Shown in pieces: positions 14,443 through 22,422 of a DNA stretch of 22,552 nt. Position 1 is the stretch's first letter; every line of letters starts with the position of its first letter. Under the pieces are notes generated by a model. That model was not told the origin of the DNA and made no database searches. It worked only from the letters and a program-made list of their open reading frames with translations. Origin of the DNA: an uncultured Lachnospiraceae bacterium (GTDB taxonomy: Bacteria > Bacillota > Clostridia > Lachnospirales > Lachnospiraceae). The stretch spans positions 1 to 22,552 of the forward strand of contig CAJUEX010000054.1 of the NCBI GenBank assembly GCA_910585715.1, read 5' to 3'. A program made the position numbers and the translations under genes.

Positions 14443-15441
14443 ATGGCAGATATCAATTTAAAAGGACGGCATTTTTTAAAGCTTCTGGATTTTACTCCGG
14501 AGGAAATACTATATTTGCTGGATTTGGCAGCAGATTTTAAGGCGAAAAAGAAACAGGGCATTCCGGTGGATACGCTGAAGGGAAAGAATGTTGCCCTGAT
14601 TTTTGAAAAAACAAGTACAAGAACCCGCTGCTCTTTTGAAGTGGCAGCACATGATTTAGGAATGGGAACAACCTATTTAGACCCCAGCGGTTCACAGATA
14701 GGTAAAAAGGAAAGCATTGAAGATACGGCAAGAGTGCTTGGCAGAATGTATGAGGGCATTGAATATCGAGGCTTTGAGCAGGAAATCGTGGAGGAGCTTG
14801 CGAAAAATGCGGGAGTTCCTGTATGGAACGGGCTTACCAATGAGTTTCATCCTACCCAGATGCTGGCAGATATGCTCACTATCAGGGAGCATCTTGGAAA
14901 TTTAAAAGGAATTACTCTGGCTTATATGGGAGATGCCAGATATAATATGGGAAATTCCTATATGGTTGTCTGTGCAAAACTGGGCATGAATTTCGTTGCC
15001 TGTGCGCCAAAGGCATATTTCCCAAGCCGGGAGCTGGTGGAGCAATGTGAAGCAATTGCAAAGGAAACAGGCGCAACCATTACTTTGACGGAAGACGCCA
15101 TGGCAGGAACGAAGGATGCGGATGTAATCTGTACAGATGTTTGGGTATCTATGGGAGAGCCGGATGAGGTATGGGAAAGCCGTATCAAGGAATTAAAGCC
15201 CTATCAGGTGAACTGTAAGATTATGGAAAATGCAAAGGATAGCGCTATTTTCATGCACTGCCTTCCGGCCTTCCATGATTTGAATACAAAAATCGGCAAA
15301 GCTATGGGAGAAAAATTCGGAATTACGGAAATGGAAGTGACTGATGAGGTATTTGAATCCGCCCAGTCTGTGGTATTTGACGAGGCAGAAAACAGAATGC
15401 ACACCATTAAAGCCGTTATGGCGGCAACTCTTGGAGCATAG
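14443..15441 (+). CDS. argF: Ornithine carbamoyltransferase
   Basis: Condenses ornithine with carbamoyl phosphate to give citrulline. The 332-residue length is normal. The carbamoyl phosphate loop STRTR is at residues 58-62, HPTQ at 136-139, DVWVSMG at 232-238 (ornithine-binding region) and HCLP at 272-275 with the catalytic Cys. The motifs do not by themselves tell a biosynthetic from a catabolic (arginine deiminase) enzyme. No arcA or arcC lies nearby, which mildly favours arginine synthesis. The leader has a possible TATAGT -10 box (14413-14418) but no clear -35. birA follows after 15 bp, so the gene probably heads a unit with birA and coaX. Confidence 0.96.
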   Translation: MADINLKGRHFLKLLDFTPEEILYLLDLAADFKAKKKQGIPVDTLKGKNVALIFEKTSTRTRCSFEVAAHDLGMGTTYLDPSGSQIGKKESIEDTARVLGRMYEGIEYRGFEQEIVEELAKNAGVPVWNGLTNEFHPTQMLADMLTIREHLGNLKGITLAYMGDARYNMGNSYMVVCAKLGMNFVACAPKAYFPSRELVEQCEAIAKETGATITLTEDAMAGTKDADVICTDVWVSMGEPDEVWESRIKELKPYQVNCKIMENAKDSAIFMHCLPAFHDLNTKIGKAMGEKFGITEMEVTDEVFESAQSVVFDEAENRMHTIKAVMAATLGA

Positions 15442-15456
15442 AAAAGGAATCGGAAT

Positions 15457-16437
15457 ATGAAAACAGAAATATTGAGCCTTTTAAGAGAACGGGAAAATTA
15501 CGTGTCCGGACAGGAGTTGTGCAATCATTTTGGAGTATCAAGGACTGCTGTATGGAAGGTGATGAACCAGCTAAAGGAGGAAGGCTATGAAATTGAGGCG
15601 GTAAAAAACAAAGGATATAAGCTTCTGAACCAGCCGGATATTTTATCAGCCAGTGAAATTGCAGGCAGGCTCCATACAAAGTGGGCGGGCAGGAAGCTTT
15701 ACTGCCTGGAAGAAACCGGCTCTACCAATACGGATGCAAAACGACTGCTTGAAGAGGGAAAGCCTCACGGCACGTTGGTGGTTGCGGATAAACAAAACAG
15801 CGGAAAAGGACGAAGAGGACGTTCCTGGAGCTCGCCAAAGGGAACATCCATTTATATGTCCATAGGATTAAAGCCGTCTTTTCATCCGGACAAGGCAGCC
15901 ATGGTGACTTTGGTCATGGCGCTGGCTGTGGCAGAAGGAATCAGGAAAATAACAGGGCTTGAGGCTTTTATTAAATGGCCCAATGATGTTGTAGTAAATA
16001 AAAAAAAGGTCTGCGGCATTTTGACGGAAATGAATGCGGAAATGGATTATATTCATTCCGTAGTAATCGGTACGGGAATCAATGTGAATGAAATGGAATT
16101 TCCGGAAGAAATTAAAGAAACCGCCACGTCCCTTTTTTTAGAAAAGGGAGAAAAGCTTACAAGAGCACAGCTGACCGCTGCTGTTATGGAATGCTTTGAA
16201 CGGGATTACGAAATATTTCTGGCGCAGCAGGACTTAAGAGGGCTTTTGGAAGAGTATAACGGGCTTTTAATCAACAGGGGCAAAAGAGTAAAGGTGCTGG
16301 ACCCCAAAGGAGAATGGGAAGGCTGCGCAAAGGGAATCAATGAAAAGGGCGAGCTTTTGGTAGAAGATGAAGAAGGAAAGCTTGTAAAAGTATATGCCGG
16401 GGAAGTTTCCGTCAGGGGGCTTTATGGCTATGTATAA
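15457..16437 (+). CDS. birA: Biotin-protein ligase and biotin operon repressor
   Basis: A bifunctional 326-residue BirA. The N-terminal winged helix (about 5-58: SGQELCNHFGVSRTAVWKVMNQLKEEGYEIE) would bind biotin-operon DNA. The central ligase domain has TGSTN, the biotinyl-AMP loop GKGRRGRSW (116-124), KWPNDVVV (173-180) with the likely catalytic Lys just after, and GIGINVN-like GTGINVNE. A C-terminal SH3-like domain ends the protein. It attaches biotin to carboxylases and, when they are saturated, represses biotin synthesis or uptake genes, none of which are in this window. AAGGAATCGGA precedes the ATG. The next small gene starts 11 bp downstream, with its ribosome site overlapping this stop codon. 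Confidence 0.96.
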   Translation: MKTEILSLLRERENYVSGQELCNHFGVSRTAVWKVMNQLKEEGYEIEAVKNKGYKLLNQPDILSASEIAGRLHTKWAGRKLYCLEETGSTNTDAKRLLEEGKPHGTLVVADKQNSGKGRRGRSWSSPKGTSIYMSIGLKPSFHPDKAAMVTLVMALAVAEGIRKITGLEAFIKWPNDVVVNKKKVCGILTEMNAEMDYIHSVVIGTGINVNEMEFPEEIKETATSLFLEKGEKLTRAQLTAAVMECFERDYEIFLAQQDLRGLLEEYNGLLINRGKRVKVLDPKGEWEGCAKGINEKGELLVEDEEGKLVKVYAGEVSVRGLYGYV

Positions 16438-16447
16438 GGAGTAAAAC

Positions 16448-16810
16448 GTGGAAGAAAACAGAGTGGTGCTCTGCGGAGCCAATGCTTACGAAAAGAAATA
16501 TTATTTTAATGAGAGCTTTAAGAGCCTGCCGGAATCCATAAAGGAGGAACTGCATATTATAGCAGTCTTATTTACGGAGGAGGTAGGCGGCGTGTTTACC
16601 ATTGTTTTTGAGGAGGATGGGAGCATTTCCTTAGAGACCGATGCGGCGGAAGAGGATATTTTGTATGATGAAATCAGTAGCGGGCTTCTGATTGGAGAAA
16701 TCAAGCGGAAAAGACAGGAATTGTTTGAATCATTAAGCTTATACTATAAAGTGTTTATTTTGAAGGAGAATGTGGGAAGTCTGCTGGATGAAGAAGCTTC
16801 AGAAAGTTAG
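16448..16810 (+). CDS. Small conserved protein between birA and coaX
   Basis: A 120-residue acidic, soluble protein with a predicted alpha/beta character and no catalytic motif that I recognise. It may belong to a Lachnospiraceae domain-of-unknown-function family (possibly DUF6145, not verified). It begins VVLCGANAYEKKYYFN and includes an ELHIIAVLFTEEVGG...FEEDGS core. The start is GTG, supported by AAGGAG 6-11 bases upstream that overlaps the birA stop, implying translational coupling. The downstream gap to coaX is 52 bp. Its position between two vitamin/cofactor genes suggests co-expression, but no function should be inferred. Confidence 0.8.
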   Translation: MEENRVVLCGANAYEKKYYFNESFKSLPESIKEELHIIAVLFTEEVGGVFTIVFEEDGSISLETDAAEEDILYDEISSGLLIGEIKRKRQELFESLSLYYKVFILKENVGSLLDEEASES

Positions 16811-16862
16811 AGTACTGTATCATTGACGTCCGGACAAGGTAAAGAACATGGGAGGGAAAAAC

Positions 16863-17639
16863 ATGATTTTAGTTATTGATGTAGGAAATACTAATATTAC
16901 ATGCGGAGCATATGAGGGAGAAAAACTGATTACCACCTTTCGGATTACCACCAAAATTCCCAGAACATCCGATGAATACGGGATGTTGCTTACGGATTTG
17001 CTGAAAATGAACGGGGTTGAAAAAAAACAGGTGGAAGGAACCATTATTGCCAGCGTGGTGCCAAATGTGATGCATGCACTGGTAGGTTCATGTGTCCGAT
17101 ATCTCGGCAGCAATCCTATTGTAGTGGGACCGGGAACGAAAACAGGCATTAAGGTTACCACTGATAATCCAAGGGAAATCGGAGCGGACCGGATTGTGGA
17201 TGTGGTAGCCGCTTATGTGAAATACGGCGGTCCTGCCCTTGTGATGGATTTCGGCACTGCAACTACTTATGATTTGGTTACAGAGGATGGCTGCTTTGGT
17301 GTGGGAATTACCGCTCCCGGCATTGGCATTTCTGCAAGGGCTCTTTGGGAGGATACTGCAAAGCTTCCAAGAATTGAAATCCGCAAGCCTTCCAGCATTC
17401 TTGCGAAGGAAACGGTTACAAGTATGCAGGCAGGACTGGTGTATGGACAGATTGGCCAGACGGAATATATTGTAAATCAGGTAAAGAAGGAAAGCGGTCT
17501 TGCAGATTTGAAGGTGATTGCTACCGGAGGCCTTGGCAGGATTATTGCAGATGAAACAGATGTGATTGACGTTTATGATAATACTCTGACTTTGGACGGA
17601 CTTCGGATTATATATGAAAAAAATGCGGGAAAACAGTAA
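16863..17639 (+). CDS. coaX: Type III pantothenate kinase
   Basis: Phosphorylates pantothenate, the first step of coenzyme A synthesis. The 258-residue protein has the ASKHA-fold motifs: DVGNTN at residues 6-11 (phosphate loop), GADRIVD at 107-113 and DFGTATTYD at 129-137. Type III enzymes typically require a monovalent cation and are not inhibited by CoA. The ATG was chosen because GGGAGGG lies 7-13 bases upstream; the in-frame ATG 15 bp earlier overlaps that site. It sits downstream of birA, an association common in Firmicutes. No convincing terminator was found after the stop. Confidence 0.96.
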   Translation: MILVIDVGNTNITCGAYEGEKLITTFRITTKIPRTSDEYGMLLTDLLKMNGVEKKQVEGTIIASVVPNVMHALVGSCVRYLGSNPIVVGPGTKTGIKVTTDNPREIGADRIVDVVAAYVKYGGPALVMDFGTATTYDLVTEDGCFGVGITAPGIGISARALWEDTAKLPRIEIRKPSSILAKETVTSMQAGLVYGQIGQTEYIVNQVKKESGLADLKVIATGGLGRIIADETDVIDVYDNTLTLDGLRIIYEKNAGKQ

Positions 17640-17752
17640 TAGAAAATAAACAGCATGAAAGGCAGTAATCACAGGTAAACAGCGTGAAATCAGATAATTT
17701 TCTGCTATCAATCTTGATATTTGATTAATGATAGTAGTTCATAAAATAATTG

Positions 17753-17781
17753 TTGCAAATGTCATTTGAGTACGATATCAT
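17753..17781 (+). promoter_or_regulatory. Possible promoter of the toxin-antitoxin locus
   Basis: TTGCAA (17753-17758), 17 bp, TATCAT (17776-17781). A 9-bp imperfect inverted repeat, CTGCTATCA/TGATAGTAG (about 17702-17735), lies upstream and could be an operator. Both are weak calls. Confidence 0.35.
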
Positions 17782-17851
17782 CATTATTAATAATAGGAGT
17801 AAATTTTTGATTGAAGGGAATGCTGATAAAAAAGAGGAAAGGATTGATTGT

Positions 17852-18025
17852 ATGTCTGTGGCAGTAAAGGAAGATTATCAAAGAGCTTTGGACGAACAGA
17901 AAAAAGAAGTCCGGGACCTTGTAATGGCAGGATTAGAACAGATAAAAGAAGGACAAACAAAAGACTTTAATACTGTATTTGACAGATTGGAGAAGAAATA
18001 CAGAGATGAGGCAATATCAAATTAG
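17852..18025 (+). CDS. Small antitoxin-like protein
   Basis: A 57-residue, highly charged, helical protein (MSVAVKEDYQRALDEQ..., then KEGQTKDFNTVFDRLEKKYRDE). It overlaps the downstream toxin reading frame by 20 bp, the classic type II antitoxin-toxin arrangement. Family knowledge suggests it would bind and neutralise a ParE/RelE-fold toxin through its C-terminal helix. AGGAAAGGA lies about 10 bases before this ATG. A longer in-frame extension reaches upstream but lacks a supported start. It has no obvious DNA-binding domain; the short N-terminal part is the only candidate. Confidence 0.72.
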   Translation: MSVAVKEDYQRALDEQKKEVRDLVMAGLEQIKEGQTKDFNTVFDRLEKKYRDEAISN

Positions 18026-18333
18026 GATTACGGAGTTGGCAGAGGAAGATTTAGAAAATGCTGGCGATTACATTGCTTATGAATTGAAAAATTCGTCTGC
18101 TGCTAAAAAATACAGTAAGAGGGATTCGTGCAAAGATAAATTCTCTGGTAAGCTTTCCGGAGAGGAATGAATTGGACGAAGATGAGTTACTTGCTGGGTT
18201 GGGTGTCCGAAAAGATTATTATCGCAATTATAAGATTTATTATGTGATAGAAAAGAGAACTGTTTACATAGTTAGAATTTTGCATATGTTAGTCGATAGT
18301 AAAGCGTGGCTGTATCGGACATTTGGGTTGTAA
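18006..18333 (+). pseudogene. ParE/RelE-family toxin, frameshifted
   Basis: The first frame gives MRQYQIRITELAEEDLENAGDYI...SSAAKK and then stops early. A shifted frame directly continues the family pattern: IRAKINSLVSFPERNELDEDELL, then RKDYYRNYKIYYVIE, then VYIVRILHMLVDSKAWLYRTF and a stop at 18333. Removing one A from the A6 run at 18105-18110 rejoins both halves into a 108-residue protein of normal ParE/RelE length. The gene is either inactivated by a single-base insertion, read by slippage on the A-run, or affected by a sequence error. Both halves are otherwise well preserved, suggesting the change is recent or not real. Toxins of this fold act on gyrase (ParE) or on ribosome-bound mRNA (RelE). 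Confidence 0.82.
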
Positions 18334-18346
18334 AGTTTAATGATTC

Positions 18347-18378
18347 CTGTGGAGGAAAGCGGAGGGCTGGATTGTTAC
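18347..18378 (+). repeat. Solo right-end remnant of the 224-bp foldback element
   Basis: Matches the last 32 bases of foldback copy 1 at 27 of 32 positions, including GGAAAGC, GAGGGCTG and the terminal TGTTAC. There is no matching left end nearby. It lies just after the broken toxin gene, so a full element may once have sat here. Confidence 0.6.
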
Positions 18379-18438
18379 CAAAATAATAGGAAAAATGCCT
18401 AAGGGATTGACAAATAAGTTAATTGTTATGGAGAATAT

Positions 18439-19410
18439 ATGAAGACACTTACAATCGGCGATGTAACTTTGGAAAATCCGGTTATATTAGCGCCTATGGC
18501 AGGAGTATGCGACCTGCCGTTTCGTTTGCTCTGCAAGGAGCAGGGAGCAGGGCTTTTGTGCATGGAAATGGTAAGCGCAAAAGCCATTTTTTACAAAAAT
18601 AAAAATACGGAAGAGCTGATGCAGATTCATCCGGAGGAGCTTCCGGTTTCCCTGCAGCTTTTTGGCTCAGAGCCGGAGCTTATGAGTGAAATGGCAAAGA
18701 GGATTGAAGAAAGGCCTTTTTCCATACTGGATATCAACATGGGATGTCCTGTGCCCAAGGTGGTGAACAATGGGGAAGGCTCGGCGCTTATGAAGAATGA
18801 AAAGCTGGCTGCGGAAATTGTGGAAAAAACAGCAAGGGCAATAAAAAAACCGGTAACGGTAAAAATAAGAAAAGGCTTTTGCGAGGAACAGATCAATGCA
18901 GTGGAACTGGCAAAGCGGCTGGAACAGGCAGGGGCAGCAGCCATAGCGGTTCACGGAAGGACAAGGGAACAGTATTATTCGGGAAAAGCGGACTGGGACA
19001 TTATCAGGCAGGTAAAAGAGGCGGTTTCCATTCCGGTTATCGGAAACGGGGATATCGTAGACGGGAAAAGCGCTAAGGCAATTATGGAACAAACCGGCTG
19101 TGACGGCATTATGATAGGAAGGGCGGCAAGGGGGAATCCCTTTTTGTTCCGGCAGATTTTAGAGTATCTGGAAACAGGAAAAGAATCCCCGAAACCAACC
19201 TTACAGGAAATCAGGGAAACCATTATGCGCCATGCCGGCCTGCAGCTGGCCTATAAGGGGGAATACACTGCCGTCCGGGAAATGCGCAAGCATGTGGCAT
19301 GGTATACTACAGGGCTTCCCCATTCTGCAGAGCTTAGAAGAAGGGTGAATGAAATGGAGACCATGGAGCAGTTAAGAGACAGCATAGAGCAGTTGTTTTT
19401 GGAAAAGTAA
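18439..19410 (+). CDS. dusB: tRNA-dihydrouridine synthase, DusB type
   Basis: A flavoenzyme of 323 residues that reduces uridine to dihydrouridine in tRNA. The N-terminal TIM barrel has APMAGVCDLPFR (FMN binding, about 18-29), INMGCPVPK (99-107, with the catalytic Cys 103), VTVKIRKGF, AVHGRTREQYYSG and VIGNGDI, then GIMIGRAARGNP. A small C-terminal helical tRNA-binding domain follows. The NMGCP...KVV pattern and length fit DusB rather than DusA or DusC. TGGAGA lies 6-11 bases before the ATG. TTGACA at 18407-18412 is a consensus -35 but lacks a convincing -10 at the right distance. The next gene starts 40 bp downstream with no terminator between. Confidence 0.93.
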   Translation: MKTLTIGDVTLENPVILAPMAGVCDLPFRLLCKEQGAGLLCMEMVSAKAIFYKNKNTEELMQIHPEELPVSLQLFGSEPELMSEMAKRIEERPFSILDINMGCPVPKVVNNGEGSALMKNEKLAAEIVEKTARAIKKPVTVKIRKGFCEEQINAVELAKRLEQAGAAAIAVHGRTREQYYSGKADWDIIRQVKEAVSIPVIGNGDIVDGKSAKAIMEQTGCDGIMIGRAARGNPFLFRQILEYLETGKESPKPTLQEIRETIMRHAGLQLAYKGEYTAVREMRKHVAWYTTGLPHSAELRRRVNEMETMEQLRDSIEQLFLEK

Positions 19411-19450
19411 GGGCATATACTGTTAGGAAAACAATTAAGCAGGAATGCTC

Positions 19451-20149
19451 ATGGATAGAGAAACACCATTTTTTTTAATACAGGGAGAAAAGAGGCAGCT
19501 AACCGGGAAAGAGCTGTTTTCTTTTTTAAGAGAGAAGATACAGCCGGGGGAAGTGGTAGTGTGCGGAGCGCCCATGGCTTTTTTGAAGCTTCCGGAATTT
19601 ATCTCGGAAAAGCCGAAAGGAATATGGGGAAAGATAAAAAACAGGCTGTATGAGGTGCTGATGAATAAAAAAATGGAAAAGCTTCTGTCCGCTACTACGG
19701 GGGAATTTCCTCTATCGGTACTGGAAGCATGTTTGGCAGAATTTCTAAAGAAGGAATGTGCCTTCCGAAGGGCTACAAAAGTGCTGATAGCCGATAGGAG
19801 CAGAGTGGATTTTAAAGAATTGCTGATGCCCTATTGCAGCAGTCTGAATTATCTGGAATTTCTGGTGGATGATACGGAGGCTTATGAATATCTGGCAGAG
19901 GAAATGTATGAGGAAAGCGGGCTTACGGTTGCTTTTACGGCTTCCGGGGAAGTGGGGGAGAAATATCATATTGTAATGGATGTCAGGGACGACTTTTGGA
20001 TTTCCGCTGAATATCTTGCAGAAGGCTGTGTATATTTTGACGCTTTTTCAGATTCAGCAAAGGAAAAATACCTGAGAAGGGAAGGAAAGGGAATAACTTA
20101 CATATCCCCCAGGATATACCTTGACAGAGCCTTAAAAAGTACGGTATAA
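19451..20149 (+). CDS. Conserved hypothetical protein between the dus and greA genes
   Basis: A 232-residue soluble protein, not recognised. It has no signal peptide. The N-terminal part (FFLIQGEKRQLTGKELFSFL, then VVVCGAPMAFLKLPEF) looks alpha/beta. The middle has ECAFRRATKVLIADRSR, and the C-terminal half (LEFLVDDTEAYEYLAEEMYEESGLTVAF...YHIVMDVRDDF) reads like a Rossmann-type or regulatory fold that may recognise a small molecule, but no motif is diagnostic. The second ATG was preferred because AGCAGGA lies 6 bases upstream of it, while the ATG at 19445 abuts that site. The stop codon lies inside the -10 box of the greA promoter. Probably co-transcribed with the dus gene. Confidence 0.75.
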   Translation: MDRETPFFLIQGEKRQLTGKELFSFLREKIQPGEVVVCGAPMAFLKLPEFISEKPKGIWGKIKNRLYEVLMNKKMEKLLSATTGEFPLSVLEACLAEFLKKECAFRRATKVLIADRSRVDFKELLMPYCSSLNYLEFLVDDTEAYEYLAEEMYEESGLTVAFTASGEVGEKYHIVMDVRDDFWISAEYLAEGCVYFDAFSDSAKEKYLRREGKGITYISPRIYLDRALKSTV

Positions 20150-20150
20150 T
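20121..20150 (+). promoter_or_regulatory. Consensus promoter for greA-lysS, overlapping the upstream stop codon
   Basis: Perfect TTGACA (20121-20126), 18 bp, perfect TATAAT (20145-20150). The upstream gene is still being coded through the -35 box, and its TAA stop (20147-20149) forms part of the -10. This is the closest match to consensus in the window. Confidence 0.88.
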
Positions 20151-20199
20151 AATGCGGTTATAAGGGTATTTCGCATAAATTGCAGAAAGGTGAATGAAA

Positions 20200-20682
20200 A
20201 TGGAAGAAAAGAAAAATATATTAACCTATGAGGGTCTGAAAAAATACGAAGACGAGCTGCACGATTTAAAGGTTGTCAAAAGAAAAGAAGTAGCTCAGAA
20301 GATTAAAGAAGCAAGAGAGCAGGGAGACTTATCTGAAAATGCGGAATACGATGCAGCAAAGGATGAGCAGAGGGATATTGAAGCCAGAATTGAAGAACTG
20401 GAAAAAATACTGAAAAATGCGGAAGTCGTTGTGGAGGATGAAGTAGACCTTGATAAAATCAATATCGGCTGTAAGGTCCGTATCAAGGATTTGGAACTGA
20501 AGGAAGAAATGACCTTTAAGATTGTAGGCTCCACCGAGGCAAACAGCTTGAAAGGCAAAATATCCAATGAATCTCCTCTTGGAAAGGCTTTGATTGGAGC
20601 AAAAGAAGGGGATACCGTAAAAGCAGAGACGCCGGTAGGCATCATTAAGTATAAAGTGTTGGAAATCCAGCGCTCTAATTAA
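20200..20682 (+). CDS. greA: Transcription elongation factor GreA
   Basis: Rescues backtracked RNA polymerase by stimulating transcript cleavage. The 160-residue length is standard. The N-terminal antiparallel coiled coil (about 10-75) carries the tip acidic pair in GDLSENAEY (Asp 43, Glu 46). The C-terminal FKBP-like globular domain ends with SPLGKALIGAKEGDTVKAETPVGIIKYKVLEI. Either ATG (20194 or 20200) is possible; AAAGG is 9 bases before the second and only 3 before the first, so the second is preferred. lysS follows after 24 bp, a common Firmicute arrangement, so both would be driven by the consensus promoter upstream. Confidence 0.96.
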   Translation: MEEKKNILTYEGLKKYEDELHDLKVVKRKEVAQKIKEAREQGDLSENAEYDAAKDEQRDIEARIEELEKILKNAEVVVEDEVDLDKINIGCKVRIKDLELKEEMTFKIVGSTEANSLKGKISNESPLGKALIGAKEGDTVKAETPVGIIKYKVLEIQRSN

Positions 20683-20706
20683 AATACGATAGAAAGAGTG
20701 GCAGGC

Positions 20707-22209
20707 ATGGGAGAGAAAAACCAAAATGTACAGGAACAGGATTTAAACCAGCTTTTAAAGGTTCGTCGTGAGAAGCTTGCAAATCTGGTGGAAGCCGGAA
20801 AGAATCCTTTTGAAATCACAAAATATAATGTAACAGCCCATAGTATGGATATTAAAAATAACTATGAGGAAATGAAGGGACAGGAAGTCAATGTTGCCGG
20901 ACGCATTATGAGCAAGCGCGTCATGGGCAAGGCATCCTTTTGCAACGTGCAGGATTTACAGGGAAATATCCAGTCCTACGTGGCAAGGGACAGCATAGGG
21001 GAAGAGTCCTATGGGTTCTTTAAGAAGTATGATGTAGGCGATATCGTAGGCATCAGGGGCGAGGTTTTTGAAACAAAGACCGGGGAAATCTCCATTCATG
21101 CCTCGGAAGTGACACTGCTGTCCAAGAGCCTGCAGATTCTGCCGGAAAAATGGCATGGTCTTACCAATACGGATATTCGCTACAGACAAAGATATACTGA
21201 CCTTATTATGAATGAAGATGTGAAGAAGACATTTATCATGCGCAGTAAGATTATAAGCTCCATCCGCCGTTTCTTGGACGACAGAGACTTTATGGAGGTG
21301 GAAACCCCCATGCTTGTTTCCAATGCGGGCGGAGCGGCAGCAAGACCCTTTGAAACCCATTATAATGCTCTGGATGAAGATGTGAAGCTTAGAATTTCTC
21401 TGGAGCTGTATTTAAAGAGGCTGATTGTAGGCGGTCTTGAAAGAGTGTATGAAATCGGAAGAGTATTTCGGAATGAAGGCCTTGACACAAGGCATAATCC
21501 GGAATTTACCTTAATGGAATTGTATCAGGCATATACGGATTATAACGGCATGATGGATTTGACAGAGGATATGTTCCGCCATGTGGCACAGGAGGTATGC
21601 GGCACCACAAAGATTACCTACGGCGATGTGGAAATCGATATGGGCAAGCCTTTTGAAAGAATTACCATGGTGGATGCAGTCAAGAAATATGCGGGCGTTG
21701 ATTTTGATGCGGTTCCGGATACAGAAGCGGCTAAGAAGTTAGCGGATGAAAAGGGCGTTCATTATGAAGACAGGCATAAAAAAGGCGACATTCTGAATCT
21801 GTTCTTTCAGGAATTTGTTGAGGAAAAATTGATTCAGCCTACTTTTGTCATGGACCATCCTATTGAGATTTCACCGCTGACAAAGAAGAAGCCGGACAAG
21901 CCGGGATATGTGGAGCGGTTTGAGTTGTTTATTACCTGTCGGGAGATGTGCAACGCTTATTCCGAGTTAAACGACCCCATTGACCAGAGGGAGCGTTTTG
22001 CAGCCCAGGAGGAGGCTTTTGCGGCAGGAGATGAGGAAGCGAACCATACGGATGAGGACTTCTTGAACGCTTTGGAGATTGGAATGCCTCCTACGGGTGG
22101 TATTGGATATGGAATTGACAGGCTGGTGATGCTGTTGACGAATCAGCCGGCTATTCGGGATGTGTTGTTGTTCCCGACAATGAAAACGCTTGGCGGAAAA
22201 GACCAGTAA
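20707..22209 (+). CDS. lysS: Lysyl-tRNA synthetase, class II
   Basis: Charges tRNA-Lys in the cytosol. The 500-residue protein is standard in length. An N-terminal OB-fold anticodon-binding domain (about 55-150: VNVAGRIMSKRVMGKASFCNVQDLQG) precedes the class II catalytic core. Motif 1 lies in RRFLDDRDFMEVETPML, motif 2 in YEIGRVFRNEGLDTRHNPEFT and motif 3 in GIGYGIDRLVMLLT near the C-terminus. The C-terminal LLFPTMK is typical. The ATG was preferred over an in-frame GTG 9 bp upstream; a modest AAAGAG/GGCAGG ribosome site precedes it. No terminator follows closely; the first good one is at 22339. Confidence 0.97.
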   Translation: MGEKNQNVQEQDLNQLLKVRREKLANLVEAGKNPFEITKYNVTAHSMDIKNNYEEMKGQEVNVAGRIMSKRVMGKASFCNVQDLQGNIQSYVARDSIGEESYGFFKKYDVGDIVGIRGEVFETKTGEISIHASEVTLLSKSLQILPEKWHGLTNTDIRYRQRYTDLIMNEDVKKTFIMRSKIISSIRRFLDDRDFMEVETPMLVSNAGGAAARPFETHYNALDEDVKLRISLELYLKRLIVGGLERVYEIGRVFRNEGLDTRHNPEFTLMELYQAYTDYNGMMDLTEDMFRHVAQEVCGTTKITYGDVEIDMGKPFERITMVDAVKKYAGVDFDAVPDTEAAKKLADEKGVHYEDRHKKGDILNLFFQEFVEEKLIQPTFVMDHPIEISPLTKKKPDKPGYVERFELFITCREMCNAYSELNDPIDQRERFAAQEEAFAAGDEEANHTDEDFLNALEIGMPPTGGIGYGIDRLVMLLTNQPAIRDVLLFPTMKTLGGKDQ

Positions 22210-22241
22210 AATCAAGGGTTTGCGGACTTAAAGACAGTATG

Positions 22242-22263
22242 GTACGACAAGAGTACGACAAAA
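22242..22263. repeat. Short direct repeats just after lysS
   Basis: GTACGACAA (22242-22250) is followed by GTACGACAA (22253-22261), and a related GTACGATAA lies at 22332-22340. They lie between a housekeeping gene and an accessory gene and could be integrase arm or attachment sequences. No integrase is visible in the window. Confidence 0.4.
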
Positions 22264-22338
22264 TAAACTCTCTTAACGGGTTAAAATAAATGATTTTAAA
22301 TTAAACTCGTGTCAGTTCAAGTTAATATTTTGTACGAT

Positions 22339-22384
22339 AAGGACATTTTTCTAAAAGAAAATTTTAGGGAAGTGTCCTTTTGTT
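22339..22384 (+). terminator. Terminator upstream of the accessory gene
   Basis: AAGGACA pairs with TGTCCTT, with an inner CTAAAA/TTTTAG stem around GAAAA, followed by TTTGTT. It may end the greA-lysS transcript or be a leader attenuator of the next gene. Confidence 0.72.
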
Positions 22385-22422
22385 ATGGTCAAAAAACAAA
22401 ATAGGAAATGGAGGAAATGAAC

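Noticed and set aside
18407..18435. TTGACA upstream of the dus gene as a full promoter
   Set aside because: The -35 is consensus, but no acceptable -10 lies 16-18 bp downstream; that stretch is the ribosome site.
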